Shown one piece after another: positions 17,115-26,680 of a DNA stretch of 64,000 bases. How positions within the stretch are numbered: position 1 is the first letter of the stretch; each line of letters begins with the position of its first letter. Below the pieces are notes generated by a model. That model was not told where the DNA came from. It ran no database searches and was given only the letters and a program-made list of their open reading frames with translations. The position numbers and the translations under genes are program-made. Source of the DNA: Rhodopirellula baltica (GTDB taxonomy: Bacteria; Planctomycetota; Planctomycetia; Pirellulales; Pirellulaceae); NCBI GenBank assembly GCA_002901265.1, contig PPHI01000052.1, forward strand, positions 62,001 to 126,000, read 5' to 3'.

Positions 17115-18158
17115 ATGAGCATCGGAATCGGAATCGTCGGTTGTGGCATGATCGCCAACTTTCATGCCCGTGCGATTAAGGACGCCAAAGGGGCTCATTT
17201 AGTCGGCGCCACCGCACGACGTCCTGACCAGGTCGAAGCCTTTGCCGCCGAGCACGGTTGCCGCAGTTTCGCGACGTTGGAAGAGATGCTGGCTGACGAT
17301 TCGATCGGTGCCATTTCGGTCTGCACCCCCAGCGGCTTGCACATGGACCCGGCGATCGCGGCCGCCAAGGCTGGCAAACATGTGATCGTGGAAAAGCCAC
17401 TGGAGATCACGACCGAACGCTGTGACGCAATCATCAAAGCGTGCGAAGAAAATGGCGTCCGTCTGACCGTGACGTTCCAAAGCCGGTTTCATCAGTCCAG
17501 TCAATTGATGAAACGCGCCGTCGACGAAGGCCGCTTTGGCAAAATCACGATGGGCGACGCCTATGTGAAGTGGTACCGCAGCCAAGAGTACTACGACAGC
17601 GGTGCGTGGCGTGGAACCTGGAAACTTGATGGCGGTGGGGCGTTGATGAACCAAGCGATTCACAGCGTCGACTTGCTGCTGTGGTTGATGGGCCCGGTAG
17701 AGCAAATCAGCGCGATGACCAGCACGATGACTCACGAACGCATCGAAGTCGAAGATGTCGCTGTCGCAACGCTGAAATTCAAGAACGGCGCATTGGGCGT
17801 GATCGAAGCCACCACGACCGCTTATCCGGGGGCACTCAAACGCATCGAGATCAGCGGCAGCGAAGGCAGCGCGATCTTGGAAGAAGAAGACATCAAATTC
17901 TGGAAGTTCGCGAACGAGACCGAACAAGACGCCAAGATCCGCGACGAGATGGCTGGTAAAACGGAAACCGGTGGCGGTGCCGCCGACCCGGCCGCGATCG
18001 GCCACCACGGTCACACGATGTTGTTCGAAGAAGCGATCAGCGCGATCAATGAAAACCGACCTTCGATTTTGGACGGACAAGAAGGCCGCCGCAGCGTCGA
18101 AGTAATTTGCGGTGTCTATGAAAGCGCCAAGACGGGCAAGATCGTCACGCTTGGCTAG
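17115..18158 (+). CDS. Gfo/Idh/MocA-family oxidoreductase
   Basis: NAD(P)-dependent dehydrogenase of 347 residues. The N-terminal Rossmann fold opens with GIGIVGCGMIANFHARAI (about 4-20), and the family EKP motif (VIVEKPLEITTERCD, about 93-107) follows. The C-terminal alpha/beta domain contains GGGALMNQAIHSVDLLLWL, with the histidine typical of the active site. Family members act on sugars, inositols or aminosugars; the substrate cannot be read from sequence, and planctomycetes carry many paralogues. It is transcribed away from mfd and converges on the next gene at a small hairpin. Confidence 0.9.
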   Translation: MSIGIGIVGCGMIANFHARAIKDAKGAHLVGATARRPDQVEAFAAEHGCRSFATLEEMLADDSIGAISVCTPSGLHMDPAIAAAKAGKHVIVEKPLEITTERCDAIIKACEENGVRLTVTFQSRFHQSSQLMKRAVDEGRFGKITMGDAYVKWYRSQEYYDSGAWRGTWKLDGGGALMNQAIHSVDLLLWLMGPVEQISAMTSTMTHERIEVEDVAVATLKFKNGALGVIEATTTAYPGALKRIEISGSEGSAILEEEDIKFWKFANETEQDAKIRDEMAGKTETGGGAADPAAIGHHGHTMLFEEAISAINENRPSILDGQEGRRSVEVICGVYESAKTGKIVTLG

Positions 18159-18170
18159 TCATCACGACTA
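18154..18170. terminator. Short hairpin at convergent gene ends
   Basis: Perfect 6-bp inverted repeat ctagtc/gactag with a five-base loop that includes the stop codon of the oxidoreductase gene and reaches the end of the facing gene. It has no U-tract, so termination is only a suggestion. Confidence 0.3.
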
Positions 18171-19766
18171 GTTATCAGTCGTCGCCTTCCGTTGCCAATA
18201 CCGGCGGGCGGCGCGAACAAACGGTGCTTCCTTGGCGACATCATCCGGTCGCGTTGACATCAAGTGCTGTTCATAGTCGGACAGCCACTCGCGAAAAAAT
18301 TCGAGCGCGGTGTTGCTAACGCGACGTTGGCCATCAAATTCGATCCACCACGGTGCCGTGACCGCAGCACGATAGTGGCCTTCGTATTGTGTCATCACGC
18401 GGATGATCACCCAGCCACTTTCTTTCGCGTCGATCGGTGGGATCTTGCCGCCGGCCTTGGCGAATTCGTCCAAGCGGGCACTGTAGTGAACTCGATCGTT
18501 ATGAATGACTTCCAAGTAGTCGACGGGATCTCGCACGGTCAGATTCAGTTCTGGCTGCAGCCGCAAGACCTCGCCAGTTCTGCCTTCGAAAACGTGCCCG
18601 CAAAGCCGGCCTGCCAACAGCGGTCGTAGCAACGGCCCGTTCGTCGCCACGCTGCAGCCATTCCAAACCTGTTCCCACCAGCGGTCGGCGGTGCCGGGGA
18701 CGTGTGGTTGATCGAGTTCCGAATCGTACGACGCGGGCTTTGCGTCGGCGACATACAAACGGTTGTATCCGACCGGGGTTGCGGCAGACTCATCGCCACC
18801 GCCAGCCAAAGGCACAATGTCGATCCCGGCATCCAGCATCTGACGATAAACGCGTTCGGCATATCGCCCCACCTGCGTCGGATCACGCAATCGAAACGCT
18901 TCTTCGCCGCGACCGTCGCTGACTTGATAGATCGTTTTATCCAGCCGCAACCAGTCGCCAAACAGAAACACGCCATCGACGCGTTGACTGGCCAACCAAA
19001 TCGGTAGTTCCCACGCAAATGGGTTTTCGATCGCGATCTTTGGCGAGTTGTCCGTGTCACTCGTCGTTGCGGCGACTAACGCTTCGGAGGATGACCCGCA
19101 GGCTTCGATCGATTGCTTTAAAGTGTCGTCAACGTGATAGAACATCAGACCTTGATTCACGGCAACATCACTGCGAATCCAGCTCGGGTCATTGTCGATC
19201 ATGTCATCGGCGTCGCGATGTGGAATCGGCTTCGAGGGAACATCGTCCAGCACTGCCGCGACGTGCAGGTCTTCGGATGCCATCCGAAGCGGCAAACTTT
19301 GCGAGCTTGGCACGACACAGCAGTCACCCGACAGCCAGCCTTCGTTTCGCATGTCGACCATTCGTGGCAGCTTGACCGTCTTTTCGTCCAAGCTAGTTTT
19401 TTCAAGCGTAAAGTTCCCTCCCACGAGGCGGTATTCGGGGCCGCGTACGATTTGAAAACGGTAGGAACTGTCGGGCAGTTCCAGCACAACGCTGCGGTCA
19501 ACGACGACACCGATCCCTGCGGAAACGGTCTGTCGAATTGGCATTGGGCGATCTTTTTTTCCGGGGTCGGTTCGAAAAAATTCGACACGCGAGATCACCG
19601 GTTCTTGCGTCGATTCGTCTTCCAGATGCAGCGTCAGCGAACCGCCGACTGCCCAGACGTTTGCAGCCAAAACGCTGACCGTGAAAAAGCCCAGCAACAC
19701 ACGAAATGCTGCCGAATGAGTTCCGCCGATCGGATGAAAAAGTTCGTACTGGCGCAAAGATTGCAT
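18168..19766 (-). CDS. CehA/McbA-like exported protein with a degenerate metal site
   Basis: Exported protein of about 532 residues. The start at 19766 places an N-terminal hydrophobic signal (FRVLLGFFTVSVLAANVWA) after a short polar stretch; the frame is open further upstream. It resembles planctomycete CehA/McbA-type proteins: a carbohydrate-binding-like beta region, the MRNEGWLSGD motif at about 140, then EDLHVAAVLDD. Intact relatives have an H-x-H metal-binding pair right after SGD (SGDLHIH or similar). Here that position reads SGDCCVV, so the usual metal site seems lost. The C-terminal part includes the WEQVWNGCSVATNGPLLRP segment typical of the family. A catalytic role is doubtful. Confidence 0.65.
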   Translation of the reverse strand: MQSLRQYELFHPIGGTHSAAFRVLLGFFTVSVLAANVWAVGGSLTLHLEDESTQEPVISRVEFFRTDPGKKDRPMPIRQTVSAGIGVVVDRSVVLELPDSSYRFQIVRGPEYRLVGGNFTLEKTSLDEKTVKLPRMVDMRNEGWLSGDCCVVPSSQSLPLRMASEDLHVAAVLDDVPSKPIPHRDADDMIDNDPSWIRSDVAVNQGLMFYHVDDTLKQSIEACGSSSEALVAATTSDTDNSPKIAIENPFAWELPIWLASQRVDGVFLFGDWLRLDKTIYQVSDGRGEEAFRLRDPTQVGRYAERVYRQMLDAGIDIVPLAGGGDESAATPVGYNRLYVADAKPASYDSELDQPHVPGTADRWWEQVWNGCSVATNGPLLRPLLAGRLCGHVFEGRTGEVLRLQPELNLTVRDPVDYLEVIHNDRVHYSARLDEFAKAGGKIPPIDAKESGWVIIRVMTQYEGHYRAAVTAPWWIEFDGQRRVSNTALEFFREWLSDYEQHLMSTRPDDVAKEAPFVRAARRYWQRKATTDN

Positions 19767-19871
19767 TTTGTCGATAGGTTCTGTTTGTCCTGCCAAGATT
19801 GTCTCCATTGCAGTATAAAGGCGGGCTTCACCGAGACCGACTTCCATTCAACCGCATAGCGTTAATTCACC

Positions 19872-20855
19872 GTGTCAGAAGACCTGTACCAGACCCTGGG
19901 GGTATCCCGAAACGCGTCGAAGGACGAGATCAGAAAGGCGCACCGGAAACTCGCGTTGAAATTTCACCCCGATAAAAATCCGGGAAAAGACGCTCAGGAA
20001 AAATTTAAACGCGTCCAAGAAGCCTACGACGTACTCAGCGACGACGAAAAACGCGCCGCGTACGATCGTTATGGATCGGACTTTGAAAAGATTCGTGGTG
20101 GCGGTTATCCCGGTGCGGGGGCCGCGGGTGCAGGATTTGATGGTCTGGACCTGGATCAAATCTTTGGTCGCGGCGGTGCCGGTGGTGGAAACGGCGGCGG
20201 AGGAGGCTTCAATTTCGAAGGCGGATTCGGCGATTTCTTTGAACAGATTCTCGGCGGTGGCGGTCGTGGTGCCGGCGGCAGGGGACCCGGTGCCGGTTCT
20301 GCAACACGTCAACGCGCGCCGCAAAAGGGCGCCAACGCAAGACACGAACTGGAACTGCCACTGGAGCTTGTGGTCCGCGGTGGTGAAACCGAGTTTTATC
20401 TCAACAACGAAAAACTGGCGGTGAACATCCCGCCGGGTGTCGCCGAAGGCGCCAAGATGCGGCTTCGCGAACAAGGCAGCCCGTCACCCAACGGTGGCCC
20501 ACGCGGTGACTTGATCCTGGTGATCAAAACCACGCCCCACAAGTTTTTCAAACGGCACGGCCAGAACCTGGAACTCGCATTGCCAATCACGATCACCGAA
20601 GCGGTGTTGGGCGCGAAAGTCGAAGTCCCGACGCCAACCGGTTCGTTGTCGTTGAATATTCCCGCCGGCAGCAGCAGCGGTCGCAAGCTGCGTTTGAAGG
20701 GCCAAGGGATTCAATCGGCCAGCGGCAATGCCGGTGACTTGATTGTCCAGTTGCAAATCAAAGTTCCCGAGTCCGTCGATGACACCTCTCGCGAATTGCT
20801 GGAATCGTTCGGCGAGCGCAATCCGATGTCACCGCGTGACGAGATTGAGTTCTAG
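19872..20855 (+). CDS. cbpA: CbpA-type DnaJ co-chaperone
   Basis: J-domain co-chaperone of 327 residues that stimulates DnaK. The start is GTG 19872. The J domain (about 5-68) contains the HPD motif at residues 32-34. A long glycine/phenylalanine-rich linker (about 76-155) follows, then the two C-terminal substrate-binding beta domains ([15 protein letters not shown] through the end). There is no CxxCxGxG zinc finger, so it is CbpA-like (type B) rather than DnaJ proper. It is followed after two bases by rnpA on the same strand, so the two are probably co-transcribed. Confidence 0.9.
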   Translation: MSEDLYQTLGVSRNASKDEIRKAHRKLALKFHPDKNPGKDAQEKFKRVQEAYDVLSDDEKRAAYDRYGSDFEKIRGGGYPGAGAAGAGFDGLDLDQIFGRGGAGGGNGGGGGFNFEGGFGDFFEQILGGGGRGAGGRGPGAGSATRQRAPQKGANARHELELPLELVVRGGETEFYLNNEKLAVNIPPGVAEGAKMRLREQGSPSPNGGPRGDLILVIKTTPHKFFKRHGQNLELALPITITEAVLGAKVEVPTPTGSLSLNIPAGSSSGRKLRLKGQGIQSASGNAGDLIVQLQIKVPESVDDTSRELLESFGERNPMSPRDEIEF

Positions 20856-20857
20856 CG

Positions 20858-21253
20858 TTGGACAATCCAGCCGGGCAAGCGAAGGCGACGCAATCGTTTC
20901 CCAAAACGAAACGCGTCATCCGTGGCGGCGATTTTCAAATCATCCTGCGTCAAGGTGCTTGCGCGGCGGACAATTGTTTGGTCGTGTTCGCCGTCGCACA
21001 ATCACATCAAGCGACCAGCGCTGCGGCACATGGCAAACGCTTGGGGGTGACGATCCCTAAAAAGACCGGCAACGCGGTCGCACGCAATCGCTGGAAACGG
21101 CTGATCCGCGAATCATTCCGTACCCAACAGGACAAGGTTCCTGAAGGGTATGACTTTATCGTGCGTCCAAAGAAAGGCGCGCGTCCGACTTGGAAAACGA
21201 TCCAGCGTTCGATTCCCAAGTTGACTCAGAAAGCGGTCCGGCGCCTGGGCTAA
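20858..21253 (+). CDS. rnpA: Ribonuclease P protein component
   Basis: Protein subunit of RNase P, which binds the catalytic RNA and the 5' leader of pre-tRNA. The start is TTG 20858, two bases after the cbpA-like stop codon. The RNR signature (ARNRWKRLIRESFR) lies at about residues 75-88, preceded by the conserved RLGVTIPKKTGNAV. The length of 131 residues is normal. In most bacteria rnpA follows rpmH near the origin; here it sits behind a DnaJ-family gene and no rpmH is nearby. Confidence 0.93.
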   Translation: MDNPAGQAKATQSFPKTKRVIRGGDFQIILRQGACAADNCLVVFAVAQSHQATSAAAHGKRLGVTIPKKTGNAVARNRWKRLIRESFRTQQDKVPEGYDFIVRPKKGARPTWKTIQRSIPKLTQKAVRRLG

Positions 21254-21274
21254 ACCTGCGGCCCTCGCGATTGA

Positions 21275-22132
21275 CTAGCACGGTGCCTTGGGAAGGCGGA
21301 TCGTGAATGCGGTGCCGACACCGACGCTGCTTTCGACGCGGATTTTTCCTTTGTGTGCGTCGACGATTTCTTTGCACGCGGATAGTCCCAGTCCCGTGCC
21401 GCCTTTCCCCGAATCGTCAGGGCCGCTCTTGGTCGAAAAGAACGGTTCAAAGATTTGCGGCAAGGTTTCGGCCGGGATGCCACAGCCACTGTCACGCACC
21501 ACGACTTCGACGAATGCTGGGTCGTCGCTGTTGCGAACGATCACGAACATCTGCCCGGCTTCGCCGATCGCTTGGCGAGCGTTGATCAGCAGGTTCAGCA
21601 GCACGCGTTGGATCTGATTGCCAGCTGCCATTGCTTTGACAGTGTCTTCGGCGAATTCGGTGCAGACGCTGACGCGGTACTTGTTCATTTCGCGTTCAAG
21701 CAACACCATCGTGTCTTTGACCAACGCAACCAAGTCGGTCGGTTCCATCGAATCAGACCGATTGCGTGCTTGGGCCAAGATCGTGCTCGTGATCCGTGCG
21801 GCACGTTCGGACGCTTCCAATATTTTTGACAACGCTTTGTCACGCGACGCGTCGTCACGGTTACGAATCCCCAAGCGTGCGTAGTTGATGATCGTCATCA
21901 GCACGTTGTTGAACTCGTGCGTCGCGGTGCTGGTCAATTCCCCCAACGATGCCATCGCTTGGTTTTGACGCAGCTGTGCCTTCAGTTGCCCAATCTGTTC
22001 GACGAGTTCGGCCTCGCTTGATTGGGCGGATGCCGGCGGCTTCGCTGCAGCGTGTAGACGATGTGGTGTGATGGACGCGACAGGCTGGGGAGTTGACTGG
22101 GTCATTTTTTCCGCTGGGTCTTCGGAAGACAT
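21275..22132 (-). CDS. Soluble histidine kinase
   Basis: Sensor histidine kinase of 285 residues without membrane segments. A short coiled coil (about 38-62) leads into the dimerisation/phosphoacceptor box LTSTATHEFNNVLMTI with H72 as the likely phosphorylation site; HEFNN is the NtrB/FixL-like variant. The HATPase domain has an N box (NLLINARQAI), G1 (DSGCGIP), an F box (FEPFFSTK) and G2 (GGTGLGLS). No PAS, GAF or receiver domain is attached and no response regulator gene is adjacent, so the input signal and partner are unknown. Confidence 0.9.
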   Translation of the reverse strand: MSSEDPAEKMTQSTPQPVASITPHRLHAAAKPPASAQSSEAELVEQIGQLKAQLRQNQAMASLGELTSTATHEFNNVLMTIINYARLGIRNRDDASRDKALSKILEASERAARITSTILAQARNRSDSMEPTDLVALVKDTMVLLEREMNKYRVSVCTEFAEDTVKAMAAGNQIQRVLLNLLINARQAIGEAGQMFVIVRNSDDPAFVEVVVRDSGCGIPAETLPQIFEPFFSTKSGPDDSGKGGTGLGLSACKEIVDAHKGKIRVESSVGVGTAFTIRLPKAPC

Positions 22133-22346
22133 CTCGAGTTCGCTGGGTGCTTGTTCGATTCACTTGACCTATCGTCCAGAACAACGGTGCTGCTATACCT
22201 AGCTGTTGTGCGCAGGTGCAGCTTTTCCGTGCTTCACGAGCCCACGCAACCGGAAAAGTCGTCGATCGAATTGCTAGCGAAGAATGCATGCAGCGGGTAC
22301 AACCTGCGGCAATCACCGTCATCGGAACGACAAATCGAGGAACAGG

Positions 22347-22781
22347 ATGTCATCCAACGCCTATTCGAAAGCCAACGGCAAGCCCAACGTCGCCGAACGA
22401 TTGAAGCAAGCCATCCGCCGCGCCAAAGAACTAGGTTTTGATGTGCGACGAATTGTGCTTGAGGATCAACAGCCAGGCTGGTGCCAAGTCGGCGCTCGCC
22501 GGATTCTGTTTCTGGACCTTTCTGCGACCACGACGGAACAGTTGTCTCAGATCACCGAAATTTTAGATTCGTACTCCGCCGACAAGCCGGACGAATCGAC
22601 TGCCGAAACAACACCGGTAGTTGCGGCGCACGCCGCGAAGCCAGCGCCGGCCGCGAAAGCAGCACCGCAGCAAGTCCCTGCACGGTCAGAAAACCCTGCC
22701 CGGTCGGCCTTCGCGGATCGCGATGAAGTGTTCGCCGAAATTGACGAACCGGAAATCATCGACGCGTCTTTGTTTGCCTAA
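22347..22781 (+). CDS. Small protein of unknown function
   Basis: A 144-residue protein. ATG 22347 is preferred because a GGAACAGG purine-rich stretch precedes it, although the frame is open from 22284. The first 70 residues look globular (AERLKQAIRRAKELGFDVRR through RILFLDLSATTTEQLSQITE). A low-complexity alanine/proline linker follows, and the tail is acidic. It lies 30 bases before the acyltransferase gene and may share its transcript. I do not recognise a family. Confidence 0.65.
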   Translation: MSSNAYSKANGKPNVAERLKQAIRRAKELGFDVRRIVLEDQQPGWCQVGARRILFLDLSATTTEQLSQITEILDSYSADKPDESTAETTPVVAAHAAKPAPAAKAAPQQVPARSENPARSAFADRDEVFAEIDEPEIIDASLFA

Positions 22782-22811
22782 ACGTTTCAACGTCGCCCCC
22801 GCACGACCACG

Positions 22812-23765
22812 ATGTTTCGATCTTTGTTTCAAACGGCTGGCCATTTCAGCTCGTACCTCTTGGTCCGCTGCTTTGTGGCCATCGTGCAAGCGATGCCACT
22901 GGATATGGGGGATTCGATGTGCCGCTGCTTGGCGTTTGTTGCCTGCCGCGTGTTTCGGATTCGCCAACGCACCACCCGCGAAAATCTGTCGCAAGTTTTT
23001 CCCGATGCCAGCGAAGCCGAGCTTCGCGTTCTGGAACTGGCGATGTGGCATTCGCTGATGTTGATGATCTGCGAAATCGCTTGGGCAGGTCGGCGATTGC
23101 ATCTGACCAACTGGACGCAATACGTTCGCTTTCGGAACCATCAACAAATCCTACGTGGGTGTCTGTCGCGTCGTCCGGCGGTGATGGTTTCGGGGCACTA
23201 CGGCAATTTCGAAATCGGCGGGTACACCGCCGGGTTGATGGGCTGCGAAGCAACGACGATCGCGCGGCGGCTGGACAATCCGTTTTTGCACCGCTGGGTG
23301 GAGCGATTCCGCAGTGCGAAAGGCCAGCGATTGCTGGACAAGGACGGCTGTGCGAACGAAGTCGACGAACACTTGGCAAGTGGTGGCACCCTGGCGATCT
23401 TGGCCGACCAACATGCCGGTCCCAAAGGTTGTTGGGAGCGATTCCTGGGCGTGCACGCTTCATGTCACAAGGCTTTGCCATTATTCTCTTTGGGCAGCGG
23501 TGCTCCGATGATTGCCGGTGCGACGCGGCGATTGAATGGCCAACCGATGCAGTTCGAATCGGCTTGCATTGGGGTGGCCGACCCCGCCGATGATCCCGAT
23601 GGACATTGCGAGTCCGTTCAGACTTTGACGCGGTGGTACAATCGACAACTTGCCTACAGCGTTGGTGAAGCGGTCGAGCAGTACTGGTGGTTGCATCGAC
23701 GTTGGCGTCAACCGCCACCTCGCATTGCGAAACAGATCGCCAAACGAATTGCCAAAGCGGCTTAA
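22812..23765 (+). CDS. LpxL/HtrB-type lysophospholipid acyltransferase
   Basis: Membrane-associated acyltransferase of 317 residues from the lipid A late-acyltransferase superfamily, which transfers acyl chains to lipid A precursors or lysolipids at the inner membrane. The catalytic H-x4-(E/D) motif appears as GHYGNFEIGG at about 132-141. A downstream block (LADQHAGPKGCWERFLG) is typical of the family. An N-terminal amphipathic/hydrophobic region is present. The acceptor cannot be decided from sequence. It runs close to the uvrA-like gene that follows. Confidence 0.85.
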   Translation: MFRSLFQTAGHFSSYLLVRCFVAIVQAMPLDMGDSMCRCLAFVACRVFRIRQRTTRENLSQVFPDASEAELRVLELAMWHSLMLMICEIAWAGRRLHLTNWTQYVRFRNHQQILRGCLSRRPAVMVSGHYGNFEIGGYTAGLMGCEATTIARRLDNPFLHRWVERFRSAKGQRLLDKDGCANEVDEHLASGGTLAILADQHAGPKGCWERFLGVHASCHKALPLFSLGSGAPMIAGATRRLNGQPMQFESACIGVADPADDPDGHCESVQTLTRWYNRQLAYSVGEAVEQYWWLHRRWRQPPPRIAKQIAKRIAKAA

Positions 23766-23818
23766 CACGCGGCCCGCGATTGAGGGCAAGCTTCCTTTCT
23801 CTCAAAGCGTTCCCAGCG

Positions 23819-26356
23819 GTGCCCAAGTCGACTTCTGCCAATAGCATTCGTATCCGCGGTGCCCGTGTCCACAACTTGAAATCGGTGGACGTCGACATCC
23901 CTCGCGACGCCATGACGGTGATCACTGGTGTTTCGGGAAGCGGCAAGAGCTCGCTTGCTTTTGATACTTTGTTCGCCGAAGGCCAGCGACAATACATCGA
24001 CAGCTTGTCGGCGTACGCGCGGCAGTTTCTCGACTCGATGCCACGCCCCGACGTGGACTGGATCGACGGGCTGGCGCCGACGATGGCGATCGATCAAAAG
24101 GGCGGTTCGACGAGTGCCCGCAGTACGGTCGCGACCGTTACCGAGATCTACGATTACTTGCGATTGCTGTTCGCGCGAGTCGGCACACCGCACTGTGGTA
24201 ATTGCGGCGCAAGTGTTGATCGACAATCGCCAGACGCGATTCGCGATGCGCTGCTTGCCTATCCGGAAGGCACCAAACTGATGCTGTTGTCGCCGATGGT
24301 GCGTGGCCGCAAAGGTGCCCATCGGGATGTACTGGAATCCATCCAAGTCGCCGGGCTGGTGAGGGCTCGCGTGGATGGCGAGGTCTACTTGCTCGAAGAA
24401 GTCCCCGAGTTGGCCGTTCGCAAGAATCACACCATCGAGGCGATCGTCGACCGCTTGGTGATCCGCGAAGGAGTTGAATCGCGGCTCGCCGATTCGTTGT
24501 CTTTAGCTTTGCGTTTGGGCGAAGGCTTGGTGATGACGTCAATTCAAGGCGAAGCCGACAACTGGAACGATCAGATTCACAGCACGGCGATGGCTTGTGT
24601 CGAGTGCGGTTCAAGTATCGAAGAAATCGAACCGCGTTCGTTCTCGTTCAACAGTCCTTATGGCGCATGCCCCACCTGCGATGGCTTGGGCATCGTCGAC
24701 GCAAAGTCGAACCCGCGTGTGTGTCCGGATTGCAACGGTGCGCGATTGAATGCCCAGTCGCTTGGGGTGACGATCGACGGGATTTCGATCGCCGAACTTG
24801 CCGCAATGAACGCGGACGAATCCTTGGAATGGCTGGCCGGCATGGGCAAAGGCTTTTCCGCACTTCATCAAGCGGTTGCCGATCCGATCGTCACCGAGGT
24901 CAGTAAACGGCTGACATTCCTGCAGCGCGTCGGGGCAGCTTATTTAACACTCGATCGATCCGCCGACACCTTATCCGGTGGCGAGTTGCAGCGAGTTCGG
25001 TTGGCGACCAGCATTGGCAGTGGCTTGGTCGGCGTGTGTTATGTCTTGGACGAACCGTCGATCGGTTTGCATCCCGCCGATCACGATCGCTTGATCGGGT
25101 GCTTGCGTGAGCTTCAGCGCCAGGGCAACACGGTTGTCATCGTCGAGCATGACGAAGCGACCATGCGTGCAGCGGATCGATTGATCGATGTCGGACCGGG
25201 TGCTGGTGCGGGCGGTGGGACCATCGTCGCGCAAGGCACACCGAAGCAAGTGCAAGCGAAACGCAAAAGTCTGACGGGCCGGTATCTGTCGGGTGCCGAT
25301 CACGTCCCGATTCCCGAAACGCGTCGCGCTCGTGACCAGTTCATCGAACTTCGCGGTGTCAGCACGCACAACTTAAAAGGCATCGATGCACGGTTTCCGA
25401 TCGGATGTTTGATCGGTGTCAGCGGCGTCTCGGGAAGCGGCAAAAGCTCGCTCGTTCGCGACACGTTACTGCCTGCGGTCAAGCACCAACTCGAGCACGG
25501 GCGTAAGCTGGCCGTGCGCAAGGATTCGGTCACGCAATTCGATTCGATCCAAGGCGCCGACTTGGTCGATAAGTTGATTCCGATTGACCAGGCGCCCATT
25601 GGACGTGGGCCTAGATCTTGCCCGGCGACGTATAGCGGCGTGATGGACGAAATCCGCAAGGTCTATGCGGCGACCCGCGAAGCGAAAACACGTGGGTTTA
25701 CCGCAAGCCGGTTTAGCTTTAACGCAGCTGCCGGTCGCTGTGAACTTTGCAAAGGCCACGGTGTCGAACGGATCGAGATGAACTTCTTGAGCGACTTGTT
25801 CGTGACCTGTCCACGGTGCAACGGCAAGCGATTCAACCGGCAAACCTTGCAAGTCCGATTCAAAGGTGCGACGGTTGCGGATGTATTGGACATGACCGTT
25901 GATGAAGCGTGCGAGTTTTTTACCAACGTACCGAACGTCTTGCGTTTGTTGTCGTCGCTCCAAGAAGTTGGGCTGGGCTACATGCACCTTGGCCAGAGCA
26001 GCACGACACTAAGCGGTGGCGAATCACAGCGAATCAAGCTTGGAACCGAATTGGCACGCGTCTCGACGGGCAAGACCTTATACATCCTCGATGAACCGAC
26101 AACAGGGCTACACTTCGTCGATGTAAAACGCTTGATCAATGTTCTGCAAAAATTGATCGACGCCGGAAACACCGTCGTCGTGATTGAACACGACTTTGAC
26201 TTACTCGCGTGTTGTGACTGGATCATCGATCTCGGCCCCCAAGGCGGACGCGGCGGAGGCCGGCTGATCGGGGAGGGCACCCCCGAAGAAATCGCACGGA
26301 CCAGCGATGGCCCGAGTGCGCCGTTCCTTGCGGAAAAACTGGGTGTGAAGGGCTAG
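23819..26356 (+). CDS. uvrA: Compact excinuclease ABC subunit UvrA
   Basis: DNA damage-recognition ATPase of nucleotide excision repair. It has two ABC ATPase modules: Walker A at about residues 37-45 and 537, signatures LSGGELQRV (about 385) and LSGGESQRI (about 730), and Walker B segments [11 protein letters not shown] and [11 protein letters not shown]. Zinc-binding cysteine pairs occur at about 260/284 and 641/664. The UvrB-binding region is present ([14 protein letters not shown]). At about 845 residues it is roughly 100 shorter than the usual 940: the segment between CPTCDGLG and CPDCNGARL is reduced to about ten residues. Start GTG 23819 is uncertain (TTG 23780 is possible). The partner mfd is at 13.6-16.9 kb. 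Confidence 0.9.
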   Translation: MPKSTSANSIRIRGARVHNLKSVDVDIPRDAMTVITGVSGSGKSSLAFDTLFAEGQRQYIDSLSAYARQFLDSMPRPDVDWIDGLAPTMAIDQKGGSTSARSTVATVTEIYDYLRLLFARVGTPHCGNCGASVDRQSPDAIRDALLAYPEGTKLMLLSPMVRGRKGAHRDVLESIQVAGLVRARVDGEVYLLEEVPELAVRKNHTIEAIVDRLVIREGVESRLADSLSLALRLGEGLVMTSIQGEADNWNDQIHSTAMACVECGSSIEEIEPRSFSFNSPYGACPTCDGLGIVDAKSNPRVCPDCNGARLNAQSLGVTIDGISIAELAAMNADESLEWLAGMGKGFSALHQAVADPIVTEVSKRLTFLQRVGAAYLTLDRSADTLSGGELQRVRLATSIGSGLVGVCYVLDEPSIGLHPADHDRLIGCLRELQRQGNTVVIVEHDEATMRAADRLIDVGPGAGAGGGTIVAQGTPKQVQAKRKSLTGRYLSGADHVPIPETRRARDQFIELRGVSTHNLKGIDARFPIGCLIGVSGVSGSGKSSLVRDTLLPAVKHQLEHGRKLAVRKDSVTQFDSIQGADLVDKLIPIDQAPIGRGPRSCPATYSGVMDEIRKVYAATREAKTRGFTASRFSFNAAAGRCELCKGHGVERIEMNFLSDLFVTCPRCNGKRFNRQTLQVRFKGATVADVLDMTVDEACEFFTNVPNVLRLLSSLQEVGLGYMHLGQSSTTLSGGESQRIKLGTELARVSTGKTLYILDEPTTGLHFVDVKRLINVLQKLIDAGNTVVVIEHDFDLLACCDWIIDLGPQGGRGGGRLIGEGTPEEIARTSDGPSAPFLAEKLGVKG

Positions 26357-26680
26357 TACGATATCGCGAGGGTGATTCACGACCGAACAATAACGGTTTG
26401 CACCGATCGCAGCGGTAGCGTTCGGAGAGCACTATGAAAATCGTCTTATTCGTGGCCCAGATTGCCCGCAGCAGCACACAGCGTCGTTGGTCGATGTAGC
26501 CTTCGCGGTCAACCGTCATCATTGGCTTGATCGTGACTGTGCAGATTGTGGCTCATGACCGGCTGTAGTACAGTGACAAGCGCCCCAGTCGCGCGGTAAT
26601 CCGAACGATTCAAGATTCCGCCGGTGCTTTCAGCTTCACCCATTCGTTATCTAATCTTTCGTTCTCAGGAGCCGTCTAAG
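26357..26680. other. Intergenic region upstream of the second DUF1559 gene
   Basis: The promoter of the DUF1559 gene should lie here. TTGTGG at 26546-26551 and TACAGT at 26569-26574, 17 bases apart, form a weak sigma-70-like candidate. A 21-codon reading frame (26434-26499) follows a GGAGAG at good spacing and could be a leader peptide, but there is no other support for it. Confidence 0.3.

Noticed and set aside
22846-23997. Long minus-strand open frame (383 codons)
   Set aside because: It lies opposite the acyltransferase and uvrA genes and has an arginine/serine/histidine-rich composition typical of a shadow frame.
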